From: Pseudobacteriovorax antillogorgiicola
GTDB lineage: Bacteria > Bdellovibrionota_B > Oligoflexia > Oligoflexales > RGVZ01
Assembly (NCBI GenBank): GCA_945897695.1
Contig: CAMDGW010000130.1
Span: forward strand, 1 to 6,977
Direction of reading: 5' to 3'
Length of the DNA: 6,977 nt
This document shows positions 1 to 5,699 of the stretch, one piece after another. Under the pieces are notes generated by a model that searched no databases, was not told where the DNA came from, and worked only from the letters and a program-made list of their open reading frames with translations. Every line of letters begins with the position of its first letter. Within the stretch, counting starts at the first letter, position 1. The position numbers were made by a program, and so were the translations under genes.

Positions 1-93
1 GTTTGCTCCGTAGGAATAGTTAGTAAATAGTAATAATCTTGACGATCAGATTCATTACTTCCTTAAACAGCTCAAGAACGCAACTAGGCCCGC

Positions 94-122
94 CTGTCGC
101 TTATGAACTGTCGCTTATGAAC
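94..122. repeat. Perfect 14-bp tandem duplication
   Basis: The unit CTGTCGCTTATGAA occurs at 94-107 and again at 108-121 with no gap, and the next base (C122) repeats the start of the unit. The length is not divisible by three, so the duplication shifts any reading frame across it. It looks like a replication-slippage or repair duplication. Confidence 0.9.
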
Positions 123-376
123 CGTGCAGGCGCCGATTGTAAAAGCCATGAAACCTTCGCCGTTGAAAGATCACGGGCTTGGCCCATACTACTTCCCGTC
201 CCACGACAAACACTGACGTAAAGAAACATACAGAGCAGATGAACTGCCCCAGGGGATACAGCAGGATGTCAATCTTTCGCGTGCTCTCTACAATTTACAA
301 TTTTAACGTCCACACTTCATAAATTTAAAAAAGGGCCTCTGTTCTCGAGGTGTTTGAAAAAATTACAAGAAATATA

Positions 377-406
377 CTGAAATGTTTCGTCAACCCACTG
401 TAAAAT
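377..406 (+). promoter_or_regulatory. Possible promoter of the lipoprotein gene
   Basis: CTGAAA (377-382) and TAAAAT (401-406) resemble sigma-70 -35 and -10 boxes (4/6 and 5/6 matches) with an 18-bp spacer in AT-rich DNA. Transcription would start near 413 and give a leader of roughly 57 bases. Other AT-rich hexamers nearby, such as CATAAT at 421-426, could serve instead, so this is only the best visual match. Confidence 0.25.
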
Positions 407-459
407 GTTATCATTATTGTCATAATTTTTAGACACGGTTTTAGTTTTCATAACAATAT

Positions 460-464
460 GGAGG
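460..464 (+). promoter_or_regulatory. Ribosome binding site that sets the lipoprotein start
   Basis: GGAGG lies five bases before the GTG at 470. The only upstream in-frame ATG (458-460) overlaps this ribosome site and has no Shine-Dalgarno sequence of its own. The GTG is therefore the more likely start, four codons later than the longest frame. Confidence 0.75.
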
Positions 465-469
465 TTCTT

Positions 470-844
470 GTGAAATTAGGATTTGCTCTTGTCGTTAGTG
501 GATTTCTCGCTTCATGCGTCTCGATGGATTTCACGACCGCACGTTCAGTATCGGTAAAACCAGGAAAAGGCGGCGTTGTTACTTTGAATCCTCCGCAAGA
601 TCCAAAAGCACGGGATAAAGCACAAGCTATTATGAATCAAACTTGCGCAAAGAAAAAAGTTGAGATCACTGAAGAAGGTGAAGTCACTGTTGGAACGTCA
701 ACGACTGGTAATACCAGCTACGACAGCGGTTCAAGAGGCCAGGTTCGCAATGGCATAACTTGGGGAGGCAGTAGCCCATCAGCAGCCACCAACAGTGAGC
801 AGAAGAATTTGACCGAATGGCGCATCACGTACGAGTGTAAGTAA
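470..844 (+). CDS. Small lipoprotein of unknown function
   Basis: Function unknown. The product is 124 residues when started at GTG 470. A short signal peptide (residues 1-15, Lys2 followed by a hydrophobic stretch) ends in the lipobox L-A-S-C, so Cys16 is the expected lipidation site after signal peptidase II cleavage. The mature part is about 109 residues and hydrophilic. It contains a GKGGVV stretch, an alpha-helix-like segment rich in Ala, Lys and Asp ending at Cys59, and an EEGEVTVGT strand-like stretch. A Gly/Ser/Thr/Asn-rich flexible section follows, and the end is LTEWRITYECK with Cys123. Cys59 and Cys123 are the only cysteines after the lipid-bearing one and could form a disulfide outside the cytoplasm (inference). 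The compact pattern of GG-rich start, EEGE-VG strand and closing EWRI-Y-C suggests one small folded domain. The gene is monocistronic, with its own leader upstream and a strong terminator 30 bases downstream. Lipoprotein status is well supported; the role is not visible. Confidence 0.85.
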   Translation: MKLGFALVVSGFLASCVSMDFTTARSVSVKPGKGGVVTLNPPQDPKARDKAQAIMNQTCAKKKVEITEEGEVTVGTSTTGNTSYDSGSRGQVRNGITWGGSSPSAATNSEQKNLTEWRITYECK

Positions 845-874
845 TCTAGGCATATCTTAGTCTGGAAATCAGCA

Positions 875-913
875 AAAGCTCAGGTGCTGGGTGACCTGCA
901 TCTGGGCTTTGTT
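875..913 (+). terminator. Rho-independent terminator of the lipoprotein gene
   Basis: AAAGCTCAGGTGC (875-887) pairs with GCATCTGGGCTTT (898-910) to form a 13-bp stem with two G-U pairs around a 10-base loop. A-rich DNA precedes it and TTTGTTAAT closes and follows it. It starts 30 bases after the lipoprotein stop codon. On the other strand the stem has two mismatches but ends in TTTT, so it could also weakly stop transcripts leaving tesB. Confidence 0.75.
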
Positions 914-959
914 AATATTCAAATACATAGTCAGCACCTTTGGCAAATCTACAGACTGG

Positions 960-979
960 CCGGATGAATTTTTGTCCGG
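960..979 (-). repeat. Small hairpin just downstream of tesB
   Basis: CCGGA (960-964) and TCCGG (975-979) form a 5-bp GC-rich stem around a 10-base AT-rich loop, 27 bases past the tesB stop. No T-run follows on either strand, so it is a weak terminator candidate at best; it might protect the tesB mRNA end. Confidence 0.3.
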
Positions 980-1006
980 TACGGTGAACTTGGGCGTTGC
1001 GAATGA

Positions 1007-1882
1007 TTACCGACCTTTCCTTGCCGTCCTAATCAAACTCTCCTGAGCAACCGAGGCCATCAAGGCACCGTCTGCTCCGAAAATCTGACCGCGATTAAAT
1101 CCGCGAGATCCAGCAGCGGAAGGACTATCTTTCTCGTACAGCATCCAGCCTGCAACATTAACAGGTCGATGAAACCAAATTGAATGATCAAGGCTTGCAA
1201 TTTGGATCCCTGGCTTAAAAAACGCAAATTCATGGGGCATGCCAGCAGTTGATGCCAGGCCGAAGTCAGAGGCATAGGCCAAAATCGCGTGCCGAATATG
1301 GGGATCTGCATCTGTCACTTCATCGGTTGTCCGAAACCATGAGTTTTTTACAGCCGGTCTTTTGTCAGGAGCAAAATAATCCACCGGATCCACCACCCGG
1401 ATCTCGATTGCGTGGTCCGCAGTCAGAGACTCTCGAGCCTTTTCGGGAATTTTATCTTTGACAGATCGGATACGTTCCAACTCACTGACAAGCCCGTCCG
1501 GACCGGTGATTCCTGATGGCATGGAGTTTTGGTGAGAAAAGCCCTGTTCTGCCCTCTGGAAAGAGGATGACATTGTAAATATAGCGACACCACCTTGTTT
1601 AGCTACCACGCGCCGCGTGGAAAAACTTTGGCCACTTCGTATGGCATCGACTTCGTAATAGATGGGTTCATCAGTTTTACCGAGGCGCAGAAAATAGCCA
1701 TGGAGCGAGTGACAAAAACGACCAGACTCAACAGTCTGAGCGGCAGCCATCAGGGATTGCGCTAAGACATGCCCCCCAAAAAGCTGCCCAAACCCCAAGT
1801 CCTGAGCACGCCCCAAGTAAACATCCCTCTCGATGGGTGTAACTTTCAAAAGAGAAACCAGATGTTCGAGAGCAGATGACAT
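1007..1882 (-). CDS. tesB: Acyl-CoA thioesterase II
   Basis: This cytoplasmic enzyme hydrolyses medium- and long-chain acyl-CoAs to free fatty acid and CoA. The product has 291 residues, against about 286 for E. coli TesB, and aligns by eye along its whole length. The N-terminal hot-dog domain carries YLGRAQDLGFGQLFGGHVLAQ (about residues 22-42) and HSLHGYFLR. The C-terminal hot-dog domain carries YASDFGLAS, ASLDHSIWFHRP and ASVAQESLIR. The three catalytic positions known from E. coli (Asp204, Thr228, Gln278) correspond to Asp206, Ser230 and Gln280. The Thr-to-Ser change keeps the hydroxyl and I believe it is common in the family. The start is ATG at 1882, with AGGAG at 1892-1896 and a 9-base spacer. 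The gene is transcribed alone, divergently from glk and convergently with the lipoprotein gene. Physiological substrates of TesB enzymes are generally uncertain, so the reaction class is secure but the in vivo role is not. Confidence 0.95.
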   Translation of the reverse strand: MSSALEHLVSLLKVTPIERDVYLGRAQDLGFGQLFGGHVLAQSLMAAAQTVESGRFCHSLHGYFLRLGKTDEPIYYEVDAIRSGQSFSTRRVVAKQGGVAIFTMSSSFQRAEQGFSHQNSMPSGITGPDGLVSELERIRSVKDKIPEKARESLTADHAIEIRVVDPVDYFAPDKRPAVKNSWFRTTDEVTDADPHIRHAILAYASDFGLASTAGMPHEFAFFKPGIQIASLDHSIWFHRPVNVAGWMLYEKDSPSAAGSRGFNRGQIFGADGALMASVAQESLIRTARKGR

Positions 1883-2022
1883 AAAAAGAGACTCCTAAGC
1901 GGGAGGCCATTTGGACGAATTTCACCTATATAGTATCAATGCCCGCTCCACGACTCCAGATAATCTGCTGGCGGAGCCTGCAGTCTCCCGGTAGATTTAC
2001 CTAGAGGCAGGGGGATCAGTCT
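1883..2022. promoter_or_regulatory. Divergent tesB-glk promoter region
   Basis: Both genes must be read from this 140-bp gap. It holds the tesB ribosome site (1892-1896, minus strand), the glk ribosome site AGGGGGA (2009-2015, seven bases before the ATG), an AT-rich patch CTATATAG (1926-1933) and a palindrome at 1957-1967. I could not find a -35/-10 pair with good spacing for either gene, so the promoters are implied by layout rather than read from consensus boxes. Confidence 0.5.
1957..1967. promoter_or_regulatory. 11-bp palindrome, possible operator
   Basis: CAGAT-A-ATCTG is a perfect inverted repeat with one central base. It contains GATAAT, a 5/6 match to a -10 box, so a protein bound here could block a promoter for glk. 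No second copy was noticed elsewhere in the window. A palindrome this short can arise by chance. Confidence 0.25.
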
Positions 2023-3003
2023 ATGAAAATTCTAGCCATCGACATTGGCGGCACCAAATCAGCAGTTGGACTCTGCAACCTTGAGGGGCACAAGGTGACG
2101 ACTGTGACTGCCTTTACAAAATTTGCTAGTCAAGATTTTGCTTCCTTACCCACGATGGTCCATTTGTGGCTAGAACAAAATCCAGGCCACTCATTTGATG
2201 GAATCGGTGCTGGCGTCGCTGGGCCTGTGATAGATGGCCATGTACATTTGACAAACCTCGGCTGGGATATCGACACCCAAAGCATGACCAAGACGTTTTC
2301 AAAACCATTTCGTGTATGCAACGACATGGAGTCCCACGGATGGGGCTTACTGGGCCTTGGGTCCGAAGACTGCACGACCCTGAATGCGGGACAACCCGGT
2401 CCCGGGGCAAAAGCACTCATTGCTGCAGGAACTGGCCTTGGTGAATCGATCATCGGATGGAACGGCAAAAATCATCATCCAATGCCAGGTGAGGGTGGTC
2501 ACTCAAGTTTTAGCCCGGCAAACCAGGTAGAAGACAATCTCCTAAAGTACTTACGAATCGAATTAGGAGGCCATGTTAGCTGGGAGCGGATTCTTGGCGG
2601 ACGCGACGGATTTAGAAATCTTGCAAAATTTCTAGCTGACCATCGGGGAACTCTGTTACCAGCGCAGCTTGCTGATCTCCCTAAAAGTCAATTAGACTGG
2701 GGAGCTGCAGTCATCGGCGCTGATCAAGCGGGAGATCCATTTGCTCGTGCTGTCTTAGCTATGTATTCAACCCTCTATGGCAGGGAGGCTGCTAACTTAG
2801 CGCTTAAGTGCGTCCCTCGGTCAGGAGTTTATTTAGGTGGCGGGATTGCTCCGCGCATTACAGCATCCTTAAAAGAAAATTTCATGCATGGCTTCACCGA
2901 TAAAGGCCGGTTTGCTTCACTACTCGGCTCTATTCCTGTTTATATTATAAAAGATGACTTAAATGGCCTAAAAGGTGCAGCCATTCAGTTTTGTGCGCTT
3001 TAA
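2023..3003 (+). CDS. glk: Glucokinase (Glk family)
   Basis: Cytoplasmic ATP-dependent kinase that converts glucose to glucose 6-phosphate at the entry of glycolysis. The product has 326 residues against 321 in E. coli Glk and matches it from end to end. The N-terminal phosphate-binding motif DIGGTK is at residues 7-12. GAGVAGPV (62-69) and LTNLGWDI follow, then CNDM with Asn100 and catalytic base Asp101. AAGTGLG (134-140) is the second nucleotide-binding loop. PGEGGH (155-160) and SWERILGG supply the sugar ligands Glu157, His160 and Glu188. GVYLGGGIAPR lies at 268-278, and the C-terminal DKGRF...IPVYII stretch is typical of Glk. It lacks the CxCGxxGCxE zinc motif of ROK kinases, so it belongs to the Glk (PF02685) rather than the ROK branch. 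The start is ATG with AGGGGGA seven bases upstream. A small exported-protein gene follows after 24 bp with no terminator visible between them, so the two are probably cotranscribed. Confidence 0.95.
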   Translation: MKILAIDIGGTKSAVGLCNLEGHKVTTVTAFTKFASQDFASLPTMVHLWLEQNPGHSFDGIGAGVAGPVIDGHVHLTNLGWDIDTQSMTKTFSKPFRVCNDMESHGWGLLGLGSEDCTTLNAGQPGPGAKALIAAGTGLGESIIGWNGKNHHPMPGEGGHSSFSPANQVEDNLLKYLRIELGGHVSWERILGGRDGFRNLAKFLADHRGTLLPAQLADLPKSQLDWGAAVIGADQAGDPFARAVLAMYSTLYGREAANLALKCVPRSGVYLGGGIAPRITASLKENFMHGFTDKGRFASLLGSIPVYIIKDDLNGLKGAAIQFCAL

Positions 3004-3017
3004 TTTTTTACACGACT

Positions 3018-3023
3018 AGGAGG
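3018..3023 (+). promoter_or_regulatory. Strong ribosome binding site of the four-cysteine protein
   Basis: AGGAGG is a perfect anti-SD match four bases before the ATG at 3028. It is the best Shine-Dalgarno sequence in the window and supports this small frame being translated. Confidence 0.7.
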
Positions 3024-3027
3024 TCCC

Positions 3028-3276
3028 ATGAAAGCAATCTTTGTCTCGGTTATCTCTGGAGCTATTGGTGCAGGGATTGTCTCTTTCTTATTCCAGCCCT
3101 CATTCGCAAACGATCTGTCCGAACGTGCCAAGGAAATGCTTACGAGCGGATACTGCAACGTCACCGTCGACTATGGCCGCATGACGCCGGGCCCAAGATG
3201 CTTCCATAATGAAGTCATGGTGGGTGTTTCAGGTGACAATATTTATTGCTCTAACATTCAAGTGAGCTGCAATTAA
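3028..3276 (+). CDS. Small exported four-cysteine protein, function unknown
   Basis: I do not recognise this 82-residue product. Lys2 and a hydrophobic stretch at residues 4-22 form a signal peptide or membrane anchor. S25-F26-A27 before Asn28 could be a signal peptidase I site, leaving a mature protein of about 55 residues. There is no lipobox. The mature part has four cysteines (43, 58, 74, 81), enough for two disulfides in the periplasm. The pattern is YCNVTVDYG, then PRCFHNEVMVGVSG, then IYCSNIQVSC, which looks like short beta strands pinned by disulfides. The start is well supported by AGGAGG at 3018-3023. It begins 24 bp after the glk stop and probably shares its transcript, but an exported protein has no obvious part in glucose phosphorylation, so the link may be only positional. 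A hairpin begins six bases past its stop. That it is a real gene is likely; its role is unknown. Confidence 0.75.
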   Translation: MKAIFVSVISGAIGAGIVSFLFQPSFANDLSERAKEMLTSGYCNVTVDYGRMTPGPRCFHNEVMVGVSGDNIYCSNIQVSCN

Positions 3277-3281
3277 AACTT

Positions 3282-3316
3282 GTTGATCACGTTAGAGATT
3301 CTTTAAACTGATCAAC
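3282..3316. terminator. Hairpin between convergent genes, probable terminator
   Basis: GTTGATCA (3282-3289) pairs perfectly with TGATCAAC (3309-3316). Inside, GTT/AAC (3291-3293 with 3306-3308) and a short AGAG/CTTT stem extend the structure past single-base bulges. It lies six bases after the four-cysteine gene and contains the gph stop codon (3312-3314, minus strand). On the minus strand it is followed by AAGTTTTAATT, giving a modest T-run; on the plus strand no T-run follows. It is best read as the end of the pepA-gph transcript and possibly a weak bidirectional stop. Confidence 0.5.
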
Positions 3317-3983
3317 GTCGCTGTACTAGACTTGAAATTATAAACGAACCAACATCCCGCGGATGATCTGCTCTAAACGACGGATATTCTGCGGACTGTT
3401 CCTTATTAAACCCCCAGCTGACCCACACCGCTGCGCAGCCCATGGCCTTGGCTGCAAGGACGTCTTGATGCCCATCACCCACCATAATGATCGGGTGGGA
3501 GTCGCTTAGACCACTTTGTTTTAGTGCGTGCACAAGCGGGCCTTTGTCTGGCTTTGGTTTAGGCGTTGAATCACCACCCAGCCAGGTCGTAAAAAACAGC
3601 TGCCAGCCAAAATACTGCACGAGTTTGTCGACCAACGCCGCGGGCTTATTGCTAACAATCCCCATGGGCACTGATTCGCGTCTCAGACTGTCTAAAAGCT
3701 CAGGAATGCCATCATAAGGCTTTGTATCACCTGTCACATTTTCGGCGTAATGCCGCATGAAAACTTCTTTGGCAGCTAGGAAGCGAGAATCGCTTTGAGG
3801 ATAGGTCACGCGACTGACGAAAAGGTTTACCCCATCGCCAACCGCGCGCACAACCTCTTCCAGGGACAACCTGGGTAGCCCGAGCTCCTGCCTGGCATTG
3901 TTTGCCGCACGAGCAATATCATGCCGGGTATCAAGGAGCGTGCCGTCCATGTCAAAAAGCACCAGAGGGTGATTATTTGCCAA
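3312..3983 (-). CDS. gph: HAD-superfamily phosphatase, phosphoglycolate phosphatase-like
   Basis: Probable cytoplasmic phosphatase. The Gph branch removes phosphate from 2-phosphoglycolate, a product of DNA 3'-end repair and oxidative side reactions, but relatives act on other small phosphoesters. The product has 223 residues. Motif I is LFDMDGTLLDT with nucleophile Asp11 and acid/base Asp13. A helical cap of roughly residues 16-85 follows. Motif II is VSNK with Ser111, motif III is the PKPKP stretch with Lys142, and motif IV is MVGDGHQD with Asp170 and Asp174. The start appears to be TTG at 3983, inside the end of pepA (11-bp overlap). An in-frame TGA three codons upstream excludes a longer form, and GGTGA lies six bases before the TTG. 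The alternative GTG at 3962 would leave only two residues before DMDGT and has no ribosome site. Translation is probably coupled to pepA. The family is certain; the exact substrate is inferred. Confidence 0.85.
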   Translation of the reverse strand: MANNHPLVLFDMDGTLLDTRHDIARAANNARQELGLPRLSLEEVVRAVGDGVNLFVSRVTYPQSDSRFLAAKEVFMRHYAENVTGDTKPYDGIPELLDSLRRESVPMGIVSNKPAALVDKLVQYFGWQLFFTTWLGGDSTPKPKPDKGPLVHALKQSGLSDSHPIIMVGDGHQDVLAAKAMGCAAVWVSWGFNKEQSAEYPSFRADHPRDVGSFIISSLVQRR

Positions 3984-5499
3984 AACGCTTCACCGACTCA
4001 ACCATCGTTCTCAATCCGTAAGCACAGCCGCCTGACCCAGGAAAGCCTGCGGCTTTGCAGTTCCAACCTGTACCGGCAATATCAAGGTGAGCCCACTTAG
4101 TGTTACCAACGAACTCCTTGATAAACATCGCACCCATGATGGTTCCGGCTTTAACGGATGACTTGGCGATGTTGTTGAGATCAGCAGTTATGCCCTTCGT
4201 TTCCTGCTCAAGCTCAGGCCAAAGCGGCAATTGCCAAAATGGCTCTCCGATTTCTTTGCTGGCTTTGAGAATATGTTCCGCGGTCGCGTCGTCATTAGCC
4301 ATCAAACCTGCGCCCACAGTTCCAAGTGCAATGAGCACAGCACCCGTAAGAGTCGCCACGTCGATCATCATCTCTGGCTTGTAGGTAACACTGGCATAGT
4401 GAACAAGATCAGCCAGCACCAGGCGACCTTCAGCGTCTGTATTCTGAATTTCGATCGTTTTGCCATTCATCGCCACGACAACGTCACCTGGCTTCGTAGC
4501 ATGAGAGTTAATCAAGTTCTCAGTTGCACCAATGATGCAAACTGTCTTCACTGGAGGCTTTACTTGGCTAAAGTAATAGGCTGAGCCTAAAACTGCTGCA
4601 CCACCAGACATGTCATACTTCATTTCTTCCATTCCCGGGCCAGGCTTAAGCGAAACACCGCCAGCATCAAACGTCAGTCCTTTGCCGATGAGTGCCACGG
4701 TCTTCGAATTATCTTGACCATCAATCTCCATAACGATCATGCGAGCTTCGTTGGCGGATCCAGCGTTGACACTGAGGAAGGAACCCATGCCAAGCGTTTG
4801 CAGAGATGCTTTATCGTGAATGGTGACTTTGACGCCATTTTCCTTACAAACATCCTCTGCAATTTCAGCAAAACGTAGGGGATCAAACCAGTTTGCTGGG
4901 GCGTCCTGCATGAATCTAGTAAGCGCTGTCGAACGAATCATAGCACGCAGATGTTTTTCGGAGTCGGCTTCAATTTTACCGCCAAAAAAACTAAAGTGCG
5001 CTGGTAACGGATTTTTTGAAGGGTCTTTTTTCTGCCCTTTAAACGAACCCTGAGCATAAAAACCCTGGGCAACCCCATCGAAAGCTGACTTCGTACAAAT
5101 TCCCTCTGCCTTGCAAAGAACGACGCGAGACGTCTTCAGATTTTTCAAGGCAGCTGCGGCATCAAGTCCCAGCGCACGGCTTTTTTGCGCCTGGGTCGTT
5201 TTCACTTTAGTTGGAGCGACAAGGATAAACGGTGTGCCATCAATAATCGTAACATGGCTTGCTGTACCCTTCCATCCAGCCGCGGCAATATTGCTCGCAA
5301 TCTTCTTTTGAACATCCGCAGATAATGATGGGGCGTTTAAGTTGACGGAGTCATCACCTTCTTTGGCGTCAGCAAGGGCCACCACATGGGTCGCACCTGG
5401 AACGATATCTGACACCATATCGAGCTTCACTTTGGCAGCCCAATCGTAGGTTTCAGGGAGAAGTGACTTCCAATGCTCTTTGTTAAATCCAGTTTTCAT
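3973..5499 (-). CDS. pepA: Leucyl aminopeptidase (M17 family, PepA)
   Basis: Cytoplasmic two-metal aminopeptidase that removes N-terminal residues from peptides in protein turnover. With the start chosen here it has 508 residues, close to E. coli PepA (503). The N-terminal macro-like domain (about 1-190) is poorly conserved, as usual. The catalytic domain carries GKGLTFDAGG with metal ligands Lys273 and Asp278, catalytic Lys285 in SLKPG, Asp296 in MKYDMSGG, and the signature NTDAEGRL (353-360) with Asp355, Glu357 and Arg359. The C-terminus, after AHLDIAGTGW, has an unusual GFPGSGGCAYG stretch with two nearby cysteines in place of the simpler loop I expect. The frame stays open to a TTG at 5586, but ATG 5499 is preferred: AGGAG (5510-5514) lies 10 bases upstream and the extra 29 residues look unlike the family. 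gph overlaps its 3' end, so the two form an operon. E. coli PepA also binds DNA; nothing here shows whether this one does. Confidence 0.95.
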   Translation of the reverse strand: MKTGFNKEHWKSLLPETYDWAAKVKLDMVSDIVPGATHVVALADAKEGDDSVNLNAPSLSADVQKKIASNIAAAGWKGTASHVTIIDGTPFILVAPTKVKTTQAQKSRALGLDAAAALKNLKTSRVVLCKAEGICTKSAFDGVAQGFYAQGSFKGQKKDPSKNPLPAHFSFFGGKIEADSEKHLRAMIRSTALTRFMQDAPANWFDPLRFAEIAEDVCKENGVKVTIHDKASLQTLGMGSFLSVNAGSANEARMIVMEIDGQDNSKTVALIGKGLTFDAGGVSLKPGPGMEEMKYDMSGGAAVLGSAYYFSQVKPPVKTVCIIGATENLINSHATKPGDVVVAMNGKTIEIQNTDAEGRLVLADLVHYASVTYKPEMMIDVATLTGAVLIALGTVGAGLMANDDATAEHILKASKEIGEPFWQLPLWPELEQETKGITADLNNIAKSSVKAGTIMGAMFIKEFVGNTKWAHLDIAGTGWNCKAAGFPGSGGCAYGLRTMVESVKRFGK

Positions 5500-5557
5500 A
5501 AAATCGGCGCTCCTAACATCAATGAGGGCGTTAAAAATAAGGTCTGAACAAGTTCTA

Positions 5558-5586
5558 AATTTATGCATGAACCGAATGCTAATCAA
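5558..5586 (-). promoter_or_regulatory. Possible pepA-gph promoter
   Basis: On the minus strand TTGATT (5581-5586) and TAAATT (5558-5563) are 17 bp apart, each matching four of six consensus bases. Transcription would start near 5551, leaving a leader of about 50 bases before ATG 5499. That would place the longer TTG start at 5586 outside the message, in agreement with the shorter protein. Confidence 0.3.
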
Positions 5587-5630
5587 GCAGATATTATGGA
5601 AAATACAGCTAATTTCAGACTAGGAACTCA

Positions 5631-5660
5631 TTGACAACTAGCTCGGAAAAAGTCACTTTT
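5631..5660 (+). promoter_or_regulatory. Possible eno promoter with overlapping palindrome
   Basis: TTGACA at 5631-5636 is a perfect -35 hexamer, but the hexamer 17 bp downstream (CACTTT, 5654-5659) is a poor -10. At that place lies the perfect inverted repeat AAAAGT-C-ACTTTT (5648-5660). A promoter needing an activator, or an operator over the promoter, would fit. So would a chance -35 match, with the true promoter elsewhere, for example around TATTAT at 5592-5597. Confidence 0.3.
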
Positions 5661-5685
5661 CTAAGACCGCATCCCCCAACCACTT

Positions 5686-5689
5686 GGAG
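5686..5689 (+). promoter_or_regulatory. Ribosome binding site of eno
   Basis: GGAG with a 10-base spacer to ATG 5700. The match is short and the spacing long, as for pepA (10 bases) and tesB (9 bases) here. It is the only purine-rich site near the start, and the protein alignment begins exactly at this ATG. Confidence 0.6.
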
Positions 5690-5699
5690 CACTGAAATT

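Larger units (their letters stand above)
1..457. other. Region without a convincing gene, upstream of the lipoprotein gene
   Basis: No reading frame here resembles a protein I recognise. Short frames are open on both strands between about 40 and 310: a 60-codon frame on + (39-221) and a frame on - ending near 115. None has a good ribosome site, and the + frame runs through a 14-bp tandem duplication that is not a multiple of three. This could be a decayed gene end or plain intergenic DNA. From about 290 to 457 the sequence becomes strongly AT-rich, as expected for the leader of the following gene. I see no tRNA-like structure and no insertion sequence ends. Confidence 0.6.
5500..5699. promoter_or_regulatory. 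Divergent pepA-eno promoter region
   Basis: This 200-bp AT-rich gap must hold the start signals of pepA-gph (leftward) and eno (rightward). It contains the pepA ribosome site (5510-5514), a candidate pepA promoter, a consensus -35 hexamer pointing to eno with a palindrome after it, and the eno ribosome site GGAG (5686-5689, ten bases before the ATG). No small gene was seen in it. Confidence 0.6.

Noticed and set aside
39..221. 60-codon frame on the plus strand
   Set aside because: It has no ribosome site, no recognisable similarity and a 14-bp tandem duplication inside it. The alternative frames there are equally open.
115..310. Open minus-strand frame rich in Arg and aromatic residues, ending near 115
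   Set aside because: It has no ATG start, no ribosome site and no family I recognise. It could be a gene remnant but cannot be supported from sequence alone.
331..351. Short inverted repeat CCTC/GAGG beside an A-tract, terminator-like on the minus strand
   Set aside because: The stem is only four pairs and no minus-strand gene lies upstream of it.
2991..3209. 72-codon frame overlapping the end of glk and the four-cysteine gene
   Set aside because: It is out of frame with the well-supported AGGAGG-ATG start at 3028 and has no ribosome site of its own.
5500..5586. N-terminal extension of pepA to the TTG at 5586 or the ATG at 5568
   Set aside because: The added residues look unlike the family, the starts lack ribosome sites, and ATG 5499 has AGGAG upstream and gives the usual length.
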